In this document: positions 1 through 9,227 of the stretch, one piece after another
Layout: the number at the start of each line of letters is the position of its first letter
Numbering within the stretch: position 1 is the stretch's first letter
Assembly: GCF_001875325.1 (NCBI RefSeq)
Contig: NZ_MDDC01000001.1
Span: 124,001-188,000, forward strand
Direction: 5' to 3'
Origin: Neomoorella thermoacetica
GTDB lineage: Bacteria; Bacillota; DSM-521; Neomoorellales; Neomoorellaceae
DNA: 64,000 bases
Program-made: the position numbers and the translations under genes
The notes under the pieces: generated by a model
What the model saw: only the letters and a program-made list of their open reading frames with translations
The model's database searches: none
What the model was told of the DNA's origin: nothing

Positions 1-398
1 TGGAAATCCTTCTGGTCCGGACCATCCCGGACCAGGCCCCGGCCCTGACGGCAGTCATCGACGTGGCCGCTTACCGGGTCAACTGGCTGGAGGAAATTGA
101 CCCCGGTTTACTCCAGCAACGGGTGGGAGCTTTATTGGCCCGGCCGGAGGTCCCGGTAAGGCGTACGGGCAGGGACGGCCGCCCCAGGGTCAAAGATATT
201 CGCCCGGGGATTTTGAAGCTGGTCCTGGACCCCTCCCCGGACCTGGCCATGCTCCTCCAGTGCGGACCGGCAGGAAGTATCCGGCCGGAAGAAGTGCTCA
301 AAGCCCTTGCCCTGGAGGCCCCGGCCCGGGTGGTTCGCACCGGCCTTTTTGCCCGCCGGGGTGACGACCTTCTGGCCCCCGAGGACATTAGCGGCTAA
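1..398 (+). CDS. Radical-SAM-associated DUF2344 (TIGR03936-type) protein, C-terminal part
   Basis: The reading frame is open from the left edge, so only the last ~131 residues are present. The tail has the pattern of the DUF2344 family, with KDIRPGILKL followed by a leucine-rich strand, then IRPEEVLKAL and VVRTGLFA. In many Firmicutes this protein sits beside a B12-type radical SAM protein just upstream of RNase G and the L21-L27 genes, which is the order found here. Its biochemical role is not known to me; a link to tRNA or rRNA modification is only an inference from its neighbours. It lies 32 bases from the RNase G start and probably shares a transcript with it. Confidence 0.7.
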   Translation, partial: EILLVRTIPDQAPALTAVIDVAAYRVNWLEEIDPGLLQQRVGALLARPEVPVRRTGRDGRPRVKDIRPGILKLVLDPSPDLAMLLQCGPAGSIRPEEVLKALALEAPARVVRTGLFARRGDDLLAPEDISG

Positions 399-430
399 TC
401 AAGGGGTTAAATGTAGGAAGGTAGAGATGG

Positions 431-2119
431 GTGCTCAAAGAGATTTTAATTCAGGTTGATGCCGAGGAAACGGCCGTAGCCCTCCTGGAAGACGGCCGGT
501 TAATGGAAATCTACCTGGAAAGGGATAGTAACCAGCGCCTCGTTGGCAATATTTATAAAGGCCGGGTGGCCAACGTCCTGCCCGGTATGCAGGCCGCCTT
601 CGTGGATATTGGCCTGGAGAAAAATGCTTTTCTCTTTGTTGATGATACCAGCGGTATTGAGGCCCTGGAAGGCGAGATTGTTACCCGTTCCCGGCGCCGC
701 ATCAGCGACGTCGTCCGGGAGGGCCAGGAGATCCTGGTCCAGGTGGCCAAAGAACCTCAGGGTACCAAAGGGGCGCGGGTTACCACCCAGATAACCCTGC
801 CGGGGCGCTACCTGGTCCTCATGCCCACGGTTAACTATATAGGCGTTTCCCGCCGGATCAGCCATGAGGAAGAGCGGGAGAGGTTAAAAAGCCTGGCCCG
901 GGCGATAAAACCCCGGCGCATGGGCCTGATTGTCCGTACCGTAGCTGCCGGAGCGGGCCTGGAAGAACTCCAGGCTGACTGCCAGAACCTTACCCGGACC
1001 TGGAAACGCATCCGCCAGGCGGCCCGGCGGAGCAAGGCCCCCCGCCTGGTCCATCACGACGTCGAGCTTTCCCTGCGCATCCTGCGGGACCTGTATGCTG
1101 ATGACGTCAATCGCCTGGTGGTGAATTCCCCGGCCACCTATGCCAAGGTTCTCGAAGTCCTGGCCGGACGGGCTCCCGACCTGCAGCAGCGGGTGTTTTT
1201 AAGGGAGAACGCTGACCTCTTTGCCGTCTACGGGGTCCAAAACCAGGTAGAGCAGGCCCTGAAACGTAAAGTCTGGCTCAGGTGCGGCGGCTACCTCATC
1301 ATCGACCAGATGGAAGCCCTGACGGCCATTGATGTCAATACCGGCAAGTATGTCGGCCGCCACAACCTGGCCGAGACGGTGCTGACAACAAACCTGGAGG
1401 CTGCCGTCGAGGTGGCCCGCCAGCTGCGGTTGCGCAATATCGGCGGCATCATTGTTGTCGACTTCATTGATATGGATAACCCCCTCCACCGGGAGCAGGT
1501 CATTAAAGTCCTGGAAGGTGAATTGACCAGGGATAAAACAAAGACTCAAATCCTGGGTTTTACCCGCCTGGGGCTCCTGGAAATGACCAGGAAAAAGGCC
1601 CAGCAGCGGCTGGAGAGCGTGTTGCAGCAGGATTGTCCATACTGCCACGGGACCGGCAAGGTCCTTTCAGCGGAAACGGTAACCCTCAAGGCTCGTAGGG
1701 AGATCCTGCAACTGGCGGCTGCCAGCAAGGCCCGGGCTATCCTGGCAGAAGCCAATCCGGCCGTGGCGGCGCCCCTCATCGGCATCGGTGGCGCCAACCT
1801 GCGCATGCTGGAGCGGCGGGCCGGGAAGAAATTAATCATCAAGGGGAACGAAAATTTTCACCTGGAGGAAGTACGGCTGCGGGAACTCTATGACCGGGAA
1901 GAAATCGAGAATCTCTCTACACCCGTAAAGGTCGGCCAGGTCCTCCGGGTAACCATTGAAGGGGTCCATACGGGCAACGGCGGCGACGGTATCGCCAGGG
2001 TAGCCGGTTTCGTCCTGGATATTCCCGGCGGTGCTGCCTACCTGGGACGGGAAGTGCAGGTAGAGATTACCCGGGTTTTCCGCACCTATGCCCGGGCGCG
2101 GCTACTGGCCAATGCTTGA
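431..2119 (+). CDS. rng: Ribonuclease E/G family endoribonuclease with C-terminal TRAM domain
   Basis: This 562-residue protein is an Mg-dependent single-strand endoribonuclease for rRNA and mRNA processing. It has an N-terminal S1-like domain (VGNIYKGRVANVLPGMQAAF, residues ~38-60), the ALTAIDVNTGK segment, the catalytic acidic motif VVDFIDMDN near residue 343 and the zinc-link motif CPYCHGTG near residue 403. The last ~65 residues (VGQVLRVTIEGVHTGNGGDG onward) look like a TRAM RNA-binding domain, which the E. coli RNase G lacks. The start is GTG at 431, about 9 bases after AGGAAGG; an ATG four bases upstream is in another frame. The gene precedes L21 as in related genomes. Confidence 0.93.
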   Translation: MLKEILIQVDAEETAVALLEDGRLMEIYLERDSNQRLVGNIYKGRVANVLPGMQAAFVDIGLEKNAFLFVDDTSGIEALEGEIVTRSRRRISDVVREGQEILVQVAKEPQGTKGARVTTQITLPGRYLVLMPTVNYIGVSRRISHEEERERLKSLARAIKPRRMGLIVRTVAAGAGLEELQADCQNLTRTWKRIRQAARRSKAPRLVHHDVELSLRILRDLYADDVNRLVVNSPATYAKVLEVLAGRAPDLQQRVFLRENADLFAVYGVQNQVEQALKRKVWLRCGGYLIIDQMEALTAIDVNTGKYVGRHNLAETVLTTNLEAAVEVARQLRLRNIGGIIVVDFIDMDNPLHREQVIKVLEGELTRDKTKTQILGFTRLGLLEMTRKKAQQRLESVLQQDCPYCHGTGKVLSAETVTLKARREILQLAAASKARAILAEANPAVAAPLIGIGGANLRMLERRAGKKLIIKGNENFHLEEVRLRELYDREEIENLSTPVKVGQVLRVTIEGVHTGNGGDGIARVAGFVLDIPGGAAYLGREVQVEITRVFRTYARARLLANA

Positions 2120-2145
2120 CAGTTAATGGGAGGATGTGTTAAACT
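2116..2145 (+). promoter_or_regulatory. Sigma-A-like promoter for rplU-prp-rpmA
   Basis: TTGACA at 2116-2121 is followed after 18 bases by TAAACT at 2140-2145. It overlaps the rng stop codon. It would produce a leader of about 90 bases ahead of the L21 start, containing the hairpin at 2179-2215. Confidence 0.55.
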
Positions 2146-2178
2146 GCAGGAGGCACAGTACCGGAGTTTTAAACCGCA

Positions 2179-2215
2179 CGCCGCAGGTAGAGAAACCACA
2201 GGGTACCTGGCGGCG
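2179..2215 (+). promoter_or_regulatory. Leader hairpin upstream of L21, candidate ribosomal-protein leader
   Basis: CGCCGCAGGTA (2179-2189) pairs with TACCTGGCGGCG (2204-2215), giving 11 base pairs with one bulged base and a 14-base loop. No U-tract follows, so it is not a terminator. Autoregulatory leaders are known for L21 operons in Firmicutes, and the position and promoter fit. I could not match the known consensus from memory. Confidence 0.35.
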
Positions 2216-2243
2216 GCGAGTCTTAGCCTGGGAGGAATTGCCC

Positions 2244-2558
2244 GTGTATGCTATTATTATGACCGGCGGCAAGCAATACCGTGTTAGCGAAGGGGATACC
2301 CTGCGGGTTGAAAAACTGCCGGCGGAAGTAGGGGAAAAAGTGGTCCTGGATAAGGTCCTGGCTGTAGGTGAGGGTGCCGATCTGAAGGTAGGTACCCCCT
2401 ATGTTGAAGGGGCTAAGGTTACGGCCAGTGTCCAGGCCCAGGATAAAGCCCCCAAAATTATCGTCTTCAAGTATAAACCCAAGAAGAATTACCGGCGGAA
2501 ACAGGGACACCGCCAGCCCTACACCCAACTCAAGATCGAAAAAATCGAGACTCAATGA
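2244..2558 (+). CDS. rplU: 50S ribosomal protein L21
   Basis: The 104-residue product matches bacterial L21 in length and sequence, beginning [18 protein letters not shown] and ending in the lysine-rich [17 protein letters not shown] region that contacts 23S rRNA. The start is GTG at 2244, 5-6 bases after GGGAGGA; the frame stays open further upstream but that extension has no ribosome binding site and is not part of L21. It overlaps prp by four bases (ATGA), so L21, Prp and L27 are one operon. Confidence 0.96.
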   Translation: MYAIIMTGGKQYRVSEGDTLRVEKLPAEVGEKVVLDKVLAVGEGADLKVGTPYVEGAKVTASVQAQDKAPKIIVFKYKPKKNYRRKQGHRQPYTQLKIEKIETQ

Positions 2559-2899
2559 TCCGGGTTACCTTCTGGCGGGGTAGGGACGGCGATCTGGGGG
2601 GCTTCAGGGTTACCGGCCATGCCGGTTATGGTCCTAAAGGCGGAGACATCGTCTGCGCCGCCGTGTCGGCCCTGGCCCAGACGGCCGTTTTGAGCCTTAA
2701 GGATCAACTGGAAGAGGAGCCAGAGGTTATTATTAGCGACGGCGACCTCCAGTGCCGGCTACCGGCGGACCTGAGCCCCGCCGGAGCCCGGACAGCCCGG
2801 GTGATCCTGAGAACCCTGGAAGTCGGTTTAAACACTATCGCCACCGACTACAGGCCGTACGTGCGGGTGGAGTATCAAGCATTAGCCAACGAAACTTAA
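2555..2899 (+). CDS. prp: Ribosomal-processing cysteine protease Prp
   Basis: This 114-residue protein (YsxB/DUF464 family) removes the N-terminal extension of ribosomal protein L27 in Firmicutes and related bacteria. The catalytic histidine and cysteine lie in the signature [20 protein letters not shown] near the N terminus. Its presence between L21 and L27, together with an L27 that carries the extension ending in F before AHKKG, makes the function secure. Its start overlaps the L21 stop, suggesting translational coupling. Confidence 0.94.
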   Translation: MIRVTFWRGRDGDLGGFRVTGHAGYGPKGGDIVCAAVSALAQTAVLSLKDQLEEEPEVIISDGDLQCRLPADLSPAGARTARVILRTLEVGLNTIATDYRPYVRVEYQALANET

Positions 2900-2954
2900 A
2901 AGCCCCTGGTTATGACATAACGTCATCACCAAGGTTCAAAATTTCTGGCTGGCA

Positions 2955-3100
2955 TTTGTTCGCCGCGAGGGTTCTGGTCCGAGGGAGCGGCTTAAGATTG
3001 TACCAATGGAGGATAAGCAGCTTTTAATTCTGCTTGCTACAGAGTCACTTGTTCCGAGTTCTGGTAGCTCCGCGAGGACTACGGAGGGAGCGCGAACAAA
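2955..3100. repeat. Inverted-repeat bounded segment in the L27 leader
   Basis: TTTGTTCGC at 2955-2963 is perfectly complementary to GCGAACAAA at 3092-3100, and both are flanked by GGC/GCC. Inside, CGCGAGG...GAGGGAGCG occurs twice as a direct repeat, near each end. The GCGAACAA end resembles the end of the elements before obgE and rsmE. Just upstream, AAAATTTCTGGC (2938-2949) is shared with the rsfS leader. It may be a small non-autonomous element or a long-range leader stem. Confidence 0.4.
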
Positions 3101-3143
3101 AGCCAGGCGAAGAAAGGGTCATTATCGGAGGAGGCAAGGACCA

Positions 3144-3416
3144 GTGTTAATGGATTTACAACTATTTGCCCATAAAAAAGGTGTCGGCAGCTCCCGTAAC
3201 GGCCGCGACAGCGAGGCCAAGCGCCTGGGAGTAAAAAAACAAGACGGCCAACTGGTCAAGGCTGGTAACATCATCGTCCGGCAGCGCGGAACGCGGATTC
3301 ACCCGGGCCGGAATGTAGGTATAGGTAAAGACGACACCCTCTATGCCCTCATTGACGGTAAAGTTCATTTTGAGCGCAAGGGTCGCGAAAAGAAACAGGT
3401 CAGCGTTTACGCTTAA
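3144..3416 (+). CDS. rpmA: 50S ribosomal protein L27 with cleavable N-terminal extension
   Basis: L27 lines the peptidyl-transferase centre with its N terminus. The product of ~90 residues carries the Firmicutes leader MLMDLQLF before [16 protein letters not shown]; Prp is expected to cut between F and A. The GTG at 3144 is 9 bases after GGAGGAGG and gives the usual ML-x-DLQ-F-F-type start; ATG at 3150 is the alternative. The frame is also open upstream to ATG 3006, but that segment is not L27-like. A hairpin with a short T run follows the gene. Confidence 0.93.
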   Translation: MLMDLQLFAHKKGVGSSRNGRDSEAKRLGVKKQDGQLVKAGNIIVRQRGTRIHPGRNVGIGKDDTLYALIDGKVHFERKGREKKQVSVYA

Positions 3417-3456
3417 AATCCGGTTCAGTTTACCATCGGTCGCCAGCCGCCCTTAC

Positions 3457-3484
3457 AACCCCTGGATTGCTCCAGGGGTTTCTA
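3457..3484 (+). terminator. Hairpin after L27, probable (partial) terminator
   Basis: AACCCCTGGA (3457-3466) and TCCAGGGGTT (3471-3480) form a perfect 10-bp stem with loop TTGC, followed by TTTCT across the stem end. The U-tract is short, so some read-through into the Spo0B-like gene is plausible. Confidence 0.6.
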
Positions 3485-3521
3485 GTATCGGCCCGTATCT
3501 GTATCGAGGGAGGTTTTGATA

Positions 3522-4058
3522 ATGGTCTGGCAGGCTGCGGAGATTATTCCTTTATTGCGCTGGCAAAGGCATGATTTTCTGAACCACCTCCAGGTTATTT
3601 CTGGCTATCTACAGTTGAAAAAGAACGACCGGGCCCTGGCGTACCTCCGGCAGGCAATCGCCCAGCTGGAGCAGGTCGGCCGGATTATGCACCTCCTGGA
3701 GCCGGAACTGGCCCTGGCGGCCCTGACCAGGATAGAAGGAGCCATAGCCAGGGGTATCTCCCTGGAAATGGAGATTAGCACCCGGATGGAGAACCTGGCC
3801 CTGGAACCGGGAACGGCCAGGGCCATCTGGGAGGCAGCCTGGGACCTGGCCCTGGCTCTGGCCGGGAATGGCAGTACCCTCCGGGTCGAACTTACCTGTG
3901 AGGAGGAGGGCTACCAGCTTCTTTTTTACACCCCGGTACCAGCAACATTACCTGCAGGAGCGGCAGACACCCTGGTTGACCTTACCCGGAGGCAGGAACT
4001 GCCATTTACATGGCAGCCGGAAACGGGCAAGTTGAGCCTCATCTTTAAATCCCGCTAA
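3522..4058 (+). CDS. spo0B: Spo0B-like sporulation initiation phosphotransferase
   Basis: This 178-residue protein has the alpha-helical SPOB_a dimerisation domain with the phosphoacceptor motif WQRHDFLNHLQVISGYLQL near the N terminus; the histidine of RHD corresponds to the one phosphorylated in B. subtilis Spo0B. The C-terminal half is a degenerate kinase-like fold with no ATP-binding motif, as in Spo0B. The position between rpmA and obgE is the same as in Bacillus. In the phosphorelay Spo0B passes phosphate from Spo0F to Spo0A. Many clostridia lack this relay, so it could instead serve another two-component pathway. The start is ATG 3522, 8 bases after GAGGGAGG. Confidence 0.75.
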   Translation: MVWQAAEIIPLLRWQRHDFLNHLQVISGYLQLKKNDRALAYLRQAIAQLEQVGRIMHLLEPELALAALTRIEGAIARGISLEMEISTRMENLALEPGTARAIWEAAWDLALALAGNGSTLRVELTCEEEGYQLLFYTPVPATLPAGAADTLVDLTRRQELPFTWQPETGKLSLIFKSR

Positions 4059-4105
4059 GCGTTATCTATCATCCTGGCTTAAATCCTGTCTCCTGAGCCT
4101 ATACT

Positions 4106-4171
4106 CAAAGACGAGTTATTTTTGGAGGAGCCATCATGGGTGCTGGCGCCCTGCCCGGCGAACAATAAAAG
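4106..4171 (+). repeat. Dispersed hairpin/mini-ORF element, copy upstream of obgE
   Basis: Contains GGAGGAG, then ATG GGT GCT at 4136 and the ten-codon frame MGAGALPGEQ ending at TAA, with GGCGAACAAT at the end. It closely resembles 34008-34065, whose frame ends MGAEAPASEQ. Conserved pieces are ACGAG, ATTTT, G-AGGAGCC, TCATGGG-GCTG, GCCC and GCGAACAAT-AAAG. It could be a short upstream reading frame for obgE or the remains of a small repeat. Confidence 0.5.
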
Positions 4172-4206
4172 TGTAGGTTGAGGCGAAGGGCTGGAATATA
4201 AATTAA

Positions 4207-5526
<1,320 letters not shown>

Positions 5527-5735
5527 CAGGAAGAGCCCCCGATAGAATAGAGATATCGTAACGCCATCAAGGCTTATAAATGCAGGCTTTAGAAGGGGTA
5601 AAACAGGTTCCCGATCACGTCGCAATCGGAGAGTACAGGCTCCGCCCCTACGCGACCAGTGCCAGGAGGGAACCAGCCCCACCCGAGAGAGTTGCCATGA
5701 GATCAGCTAAACCATCTTAAAAGGGGCGAGGGTGC

Positions 5736-6872
5736 TTGACGGAAAGGGAGTGCCGGCTGGCTTTAAGCCAGGCCCGAAGGCTGGTAATAAAGGTGGGGAC
5801 CAGTACCTTAACCCATAAAACGGGCAAACTAAACCTGGGACGGATGGAGCGCCTGGCGCGGGAGCTGGTGGACCAGGTCAATTCCGGCCGCCAGGTGGTC
5901 CTGGTAACCTCCGGAGCCGTGGGAGCCGGTATGGGCCGCCTGGGTTTGAAAGAAAAGCCCCGGACCCTGCCGGAAAAACAGGCCGCTGCCGCCGTGGGCC
6001 AGGGGCTGCTCATGCATATGTACGAAAAGTTCTTCAGCGATTACGGCCTGCTGGTGGCCCAGGTGCTCCTGACCCGGGCCGACCTGGCCGACCGCAGCCG
6101 CTATCTAAATTCCCGCCATACCCTGGCGGCCCTCCTGCGCCTGGGAGTAGTTCCCATTGTGAACGAGAACGACACCGTAGCGGTTGAGGAAATCCGCGTC
6201 GGCGATAATGATACCCTTTCCGCCCTGGTGGCCGGGCTGGTAGACGCGGATATCTTGTTTTTACTGACTGATACCGGAGGCCTCTTTACCGCCAACCCGG
6301 TTACCAGTGACGACGCTGTCCTGCTTCCCTGCGTGAGGGAGATTACGCCGGAGATAGAAGCCCTGGCCGGGGGGGCAGGTTCCACCTGGTCAACTGGGGG
6401 CATGGCCACCAAGATCCAGGCCGCTCGCCTGGCCACCAGTTTCGGCATCCCGGTGGTCATCGCCAGCGGCCTCCAGGCCGGGCAAATCGAAGCCATCCTG
6501 AACGGCGAGGAAATAGGCACTATCTTCCTCCCCCGGGAACATCGGGCCCACACCAGGAAACGCTGGCTGGCCTATGCTCCGGCCGTCCAGGGGCAAATCA
6601 AGGTTGACGCCGGGGCAGCCCGGGCAATATGTAAAAACGGCAAGAGCCTCCTCCCCGGTGGCGTTACTGCCGTGGAGGGTGATTTTGACCAGGGGGCTAT
6701 AGTCAGTATCGTTGATCCCGCGGGTAAAGAGATCGCCCGGGGCATGGCGAACTATCCGGCAGCGGCTATTTCTCTGATTAAAGGCAGGAAAACGGGCGAG
6801 ATTGGCGAAATCTTAGGCTATAAAGATTACGACGAGATCGTTCACCGGGACAACCTGATTGTCCTGGGGTAG
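5736..6872 (+). CDS. proB: Glutamate 5-kinase with PUA domain
   Basis: The enzyme makes gamma-glutamyl phosphate from glutamate and ATP, the first step of proline synthesis. The 378 residues include the amino-acid kinase fold (VIKVGTSTLT, VTSGAVGAGM, NENDTVAVEEI, GDNDTLSALV, GGMATKIQAA) and a C-terminal PUA domain from about residue 280. The start is TTG 5736 after GGGGCGAGGG. A 209-base leader from obgE (5527-5735) shows no riboswitch or T-box that I recognise. It is followed directly by proA. Confidence 0.95.
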   Translation: MTERECRLALSQARRLVIKVGTSTLTHKTGKLNLGRMERLARELVDQVNSGRQVVLVTSGAVGAGMGRLGLKEKPRTLPEKQAAAAVGQGLLMHMYEKFFSDYGLLVAQVLLTRADLADRSRYLNSRHTLAALLRLGVVPIVNENDTVAVEEIRVGDNDTLSALVAGLVDADILFLLTDTGGLFTANPVTSDDAVLLPCVREITPEIEALAGGAGSTWSTGGMATKIQAARLATSFGIPVVIASGLQAGQIEAILNGEEIGTIFLPREHRAHTRKRWLAYAPAVQGQIKVDAGAARAICKNGKSLLPGGVTAVEGDFDQGAIVSIVDPAGKEIARGMANYPAAAISLIKGRKTGEIGEILGYKDYDEIVHRDNLIVLG

Positions 6873-6887
6873 GGGAAAGGAGCGGTT

Positions 6888-8147
6888 TTGGTGAATGTAG
6901 CCCTGGAGGTGCAGACCAAAGGCCGGAGAGCCAGGGAAGCCGCCCGGATCCTGGCCGGCCTGGAAACCAGCAAGAAAAACGAGGCCCTACTGGCTATGGC
7001 CCGGGCCCTGGAGGAAGAACAGGAAACCATCCTGGCCGCCAATGCCCGGGATATGGCTGCTGGAAAAGAAAAAGGCCTTTCCCGGGCCCTCCTCGACCGC
7101 CTTCTCCTCAATGAGAAGCGCATCAGGGATATGGCTGCCGGCCTGCGGGAACTGGCTGCCCTGCCGGACCCCATCGGTGAGGTTACCTCCATGTGGACCC
7201 GGCCCAACGGCCTGCAGATCGGCCGGGTACGGGTGCCCCTGGGGGTTATCGGAATTATTTACGAGGCCCGGCCCAATGTCACCGTCGATGCCGCCGGGCT
7301 CTGTCTAAAAACCGGCAATGCCGCCATCCTGCGGGGCGGGTCCGAGGCTTTTCATTCCAACCAGGCCCTGACCCGTGTCATCAGCCGGGCGGCAACGGCT
7401 GCCGGAGCTCCGGAGGGGGCCATCCAGCTAATCGAGACTACCGACCGGGAGGCTGTCAATCTTTTACTGCGAGCCAACGATTACCTGGATGTTTTGATTC
7501 CCAGAGGCGGGGCCGGCCTGATCCGGACGGTGGTAGAAAACGCCACCGTGCCCGTAATTGAAACCGGCGTGGGGAACTGCCATGTCTATGTCGACGCCGA
7601 AGCCGACCTGGACATGGCTCAAAGGATTGTCATTAACGCCAAGACCCAGCGTCCCGGCGTCTGCAACGCCATGGAAACCCTGCTGGTCCATGAAAAGGTG
7701 GCTGCCGCATTTCTACCCTCCCTGGCTGCGGCTTTAAAGGAAAAGGGAGTTACCATCCGGGGCTGTGAACGTACCCGGGCCATCATACCCTGGGCGGAAG
7801 TTGCCACTGAAACCGACTGGGCCACTGAGTACCTGGATCTCATCCTGGCCGTACGGGTTGTCGACTCCCTTGACAGCGCCCTGGAGCATATCCATCGTTA
7901 CGGCACCAAACACTCGGAAGCCATTGTTACGACCAACTACCAGACGGCCCGGGAATTCCTGGCTCGTGTGGATGCTGCGGCTGTATACGTCAATGCATCA
8001 ACGCGCTTTACCGATGGCTACGAATTCGGTTTCGGTGCCGAGATTGGTATCAGTACCCAGAAACTACATGCTCGTGGTCCCATGGGGCCGGAACAACTTA
8101 CAACTTTTAAGTATATTATTTTTGGTAGTGGACAGATCCGCCAGTAA
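6888..8147 (+). CDS. proA: Gamma-glutamyl phosphate reductase
   Basis: This NADPH-dependent reductase makes glutamate-5-semialdehyde in proline synthesis. The length of 419 residues is normal. It has an aldehyde-dehydrogenase-like fold with the catalytic cysteine in TQRPGVCNAMETLLVH and the conserved IYEARPNVTVDAAGLCLKTG segment. AAAGGAG at 6876-6882 serves either TTG 6888 or GTG 6891. It is 15 bases after proB, so the two form an operon. Confidence 0.95.
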   Translation: MVNVALEVQTKGRRAREAARILAGLETSKKNEALLAMARALEEEQETILAANARDMAAGKEKGLSRALLDRLLLNEKRIRDMAAGLRELAALPDPIGEVTSMWTRPNGLQIGRVRVPLGVIGIIYEARPNVTVDAAGLCLKTGNAAILRGGSEAFHSNQALTRVISRAATAAGAPEGAIQLIETTDREAVNLLLRANDYLDVLIPRGGAGLIRTVVENATVPVIETGVGNCHVYVDAEADLDMAQRIVINAKTQRPGVCNAMETLLVHEKVAAAFLPSLAAALKEKGVTIRGCERTRAIIPWAEVATETDWATEYLDLILAVRVVDSLDSALEHIHRYGTKHSEAIVTTNYQTAREFLARVDAAAVYVNASTRFTDGYEFGFGAEIGISTQKLHARGPMGPEQLTTFKYIIFGSGQIRQ

Positions 8148-8184
8148 TTGATAAAATAACTTCATAGGGAACCTGGAGGAAAAG

Positions 8185-8838
8185 ATGAATTTTGTTACCC
8201 GTCCCGGACGGGTAGGGATTATGGGCGGGACCTTTGATCCCATCCATTACGGTCACCTGGTGACGGCGGAAGCGGCTCGCTGGGAGTTCGCCCTGGAAAA
8301 GGTGATCTTCGTCCCATCCGGGCGCCCTCCCCATAAAAAGGACTATCCGGTCACCGACGCGGAATACCGTTACCAGATGACTCTTCTGGCTACAGCCAGT
8401 AACCCGTATTTTGAGGTATCCCGGTGCGAGATTGATCGGGAGGGTTTTTCCTACACCGTCGAGACAGTTGCTGAGTTCCGGCGGGAGTACGGCCCTGAAG
8501 TCCAGCTTTACTTTATTACCGGTGCCGACGCTATCCTGGAAATCTTGACGTGGAAGGATGTCGACAGGCTCCTGCGTGAGTGCCAGTTTATTGCTGCCAC
8601 GCGACCTGGCTTTCATTTGAACCGGCTCGAGGAATCCAGGCCCCAGTTACCGGTCGAGGGTAGGCACCGTATTCATCTCATTGAAGTCCCGGCTCTGGCC
8701 ATTTCTTCTACTGACATTCGCTGGCGGGTAAAAAACAAAAAACCCATAAAATACCTGCTGCCGGAAGCGGTAGAAGAGTATATCCGCTCCCGGGGATTAT
8801 ACCGGCCCCGGTTGGACGGTGTATACGAAAAGGGCTAG
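8185..8838 (+). CDS. nadD: Nicotinate-nucleotide adenylyltransferase
   Basis: This 217-residue enzyme adenylates nicotinate mononucleotide to deamido-NAD. The nucleotidyltransferase motif [13 protein letters not shown] lies near residue 12 and the second motif [10 protein letters not shown] near residue 173. The start is ATG 8185 after TGGAGG. It is followed by an RRM protein and then YqeK and RsfS; nadD-yqeK-rsfS is a common Firmicutes order, here interrupted by the RRM gene and a terminator. Confidence 0.95.
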   Translation: MNFVTRPGRVGIMGGTFDPIHYGHLVTAEAARWEFALEKVIFVPSGRPPHKKDYPVTDAEYRYQMTLLATASNPYFEVSRCEIDREGFSYTVETVAEFRREYGPEVQLYFITGADAILEILTWKDVDRLLRECQFIAATRPGFHLNRLEESRPQLPVEGRHRIHLIEVPALAISSTDIRWRVKNKKPIKYLLPEAVEEYIRSRGLYRPRLDGVYEKG

Positions 8839-8880
8839 GACTATATACTACTAATAACATCTAAGAAGAGGTGAAAGGCA

Positions 8881-9129
8881 TTGGTGCGTACCCTGTATGT
8901 GGGTAACCTTCCCTGGGCTACCAGTGAGGAAGAACTGGCTAGGGCCTTTTCTTCCCACGGCGAAGTGTTGAGCGCGCGCATTATCACCGATCGCCAGACT
9001 GGCCGGTCGCGGGGCTTTGGCTTCGTAGAAGTAAACGATGCCGACGCGGATCAGATGATCGCCGCCATGAACGGGGCCGAACTGGGCGGGCGTATCCTGA
9101 CCGTCAACGAAGCCCGGGCTCGTTCTTAG
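8881..9129 (+). CDS. Single-RRM RNA-binding protein
   Basis: An 82-residue protein that is essentially one RNA recognition motif. RNP2 is LYVGNLPW near the N terminus and RNP1 is RGFGFVEV at residues ~41-48, with the usual aromatic residues present. Such small RRM proteins occur in cyanobacteria and scattered other bacteria; the RNA target is unknown. The start is TTG 8881 or GTG 8884, after AGAGGTGAAAGG. It has its own strong terminator downstream. Confidence 0.88.
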   Translation: MVRTLYVGNLPWATSEEELARAFSSHGEVLSARIITDRQTGRSRGFGFVEVNDADADQMIAAMNGAELGGRILTVNEARARS

Positions 9130-9152
9130 GCCCATACTGTCCGGGTGTATTG

Positions 9153-9187
9153 AACCTCCTATTAAGTTTAATAGGGGGTTTTTGTTA
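9153..9187 (+). terminator. Rho-independent terminator after RRM gene
   Basis: AACCTCCTATTAA (9153-9165) pairs with TTAATAGGGGGTT (9168-9180), a 13-bp stem with one G-T pair and a two-base loop, followed by a T-rich tail to 9186. Confidence 0.88.
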
Positions 9188-9227
9188 GCCTCAGGGTGGA
9201 TGGCAGGAAGAAAGTGGAACAGAAACA

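Noticed and set aside
3006-3143. In-frame N-terminal extension of L27 from ATG 3006
   Set aside because: The segment is not L27-like, covers the inverted repeat, and a strong GGAGGAGG site precedes the normal start.
5527-5735. Possible T-box or riboswitch in the proB leader
   Set aside because: No T-box core, no terminator and no recognised aptamer sequence was found; GAGAGTA alone is not enough.
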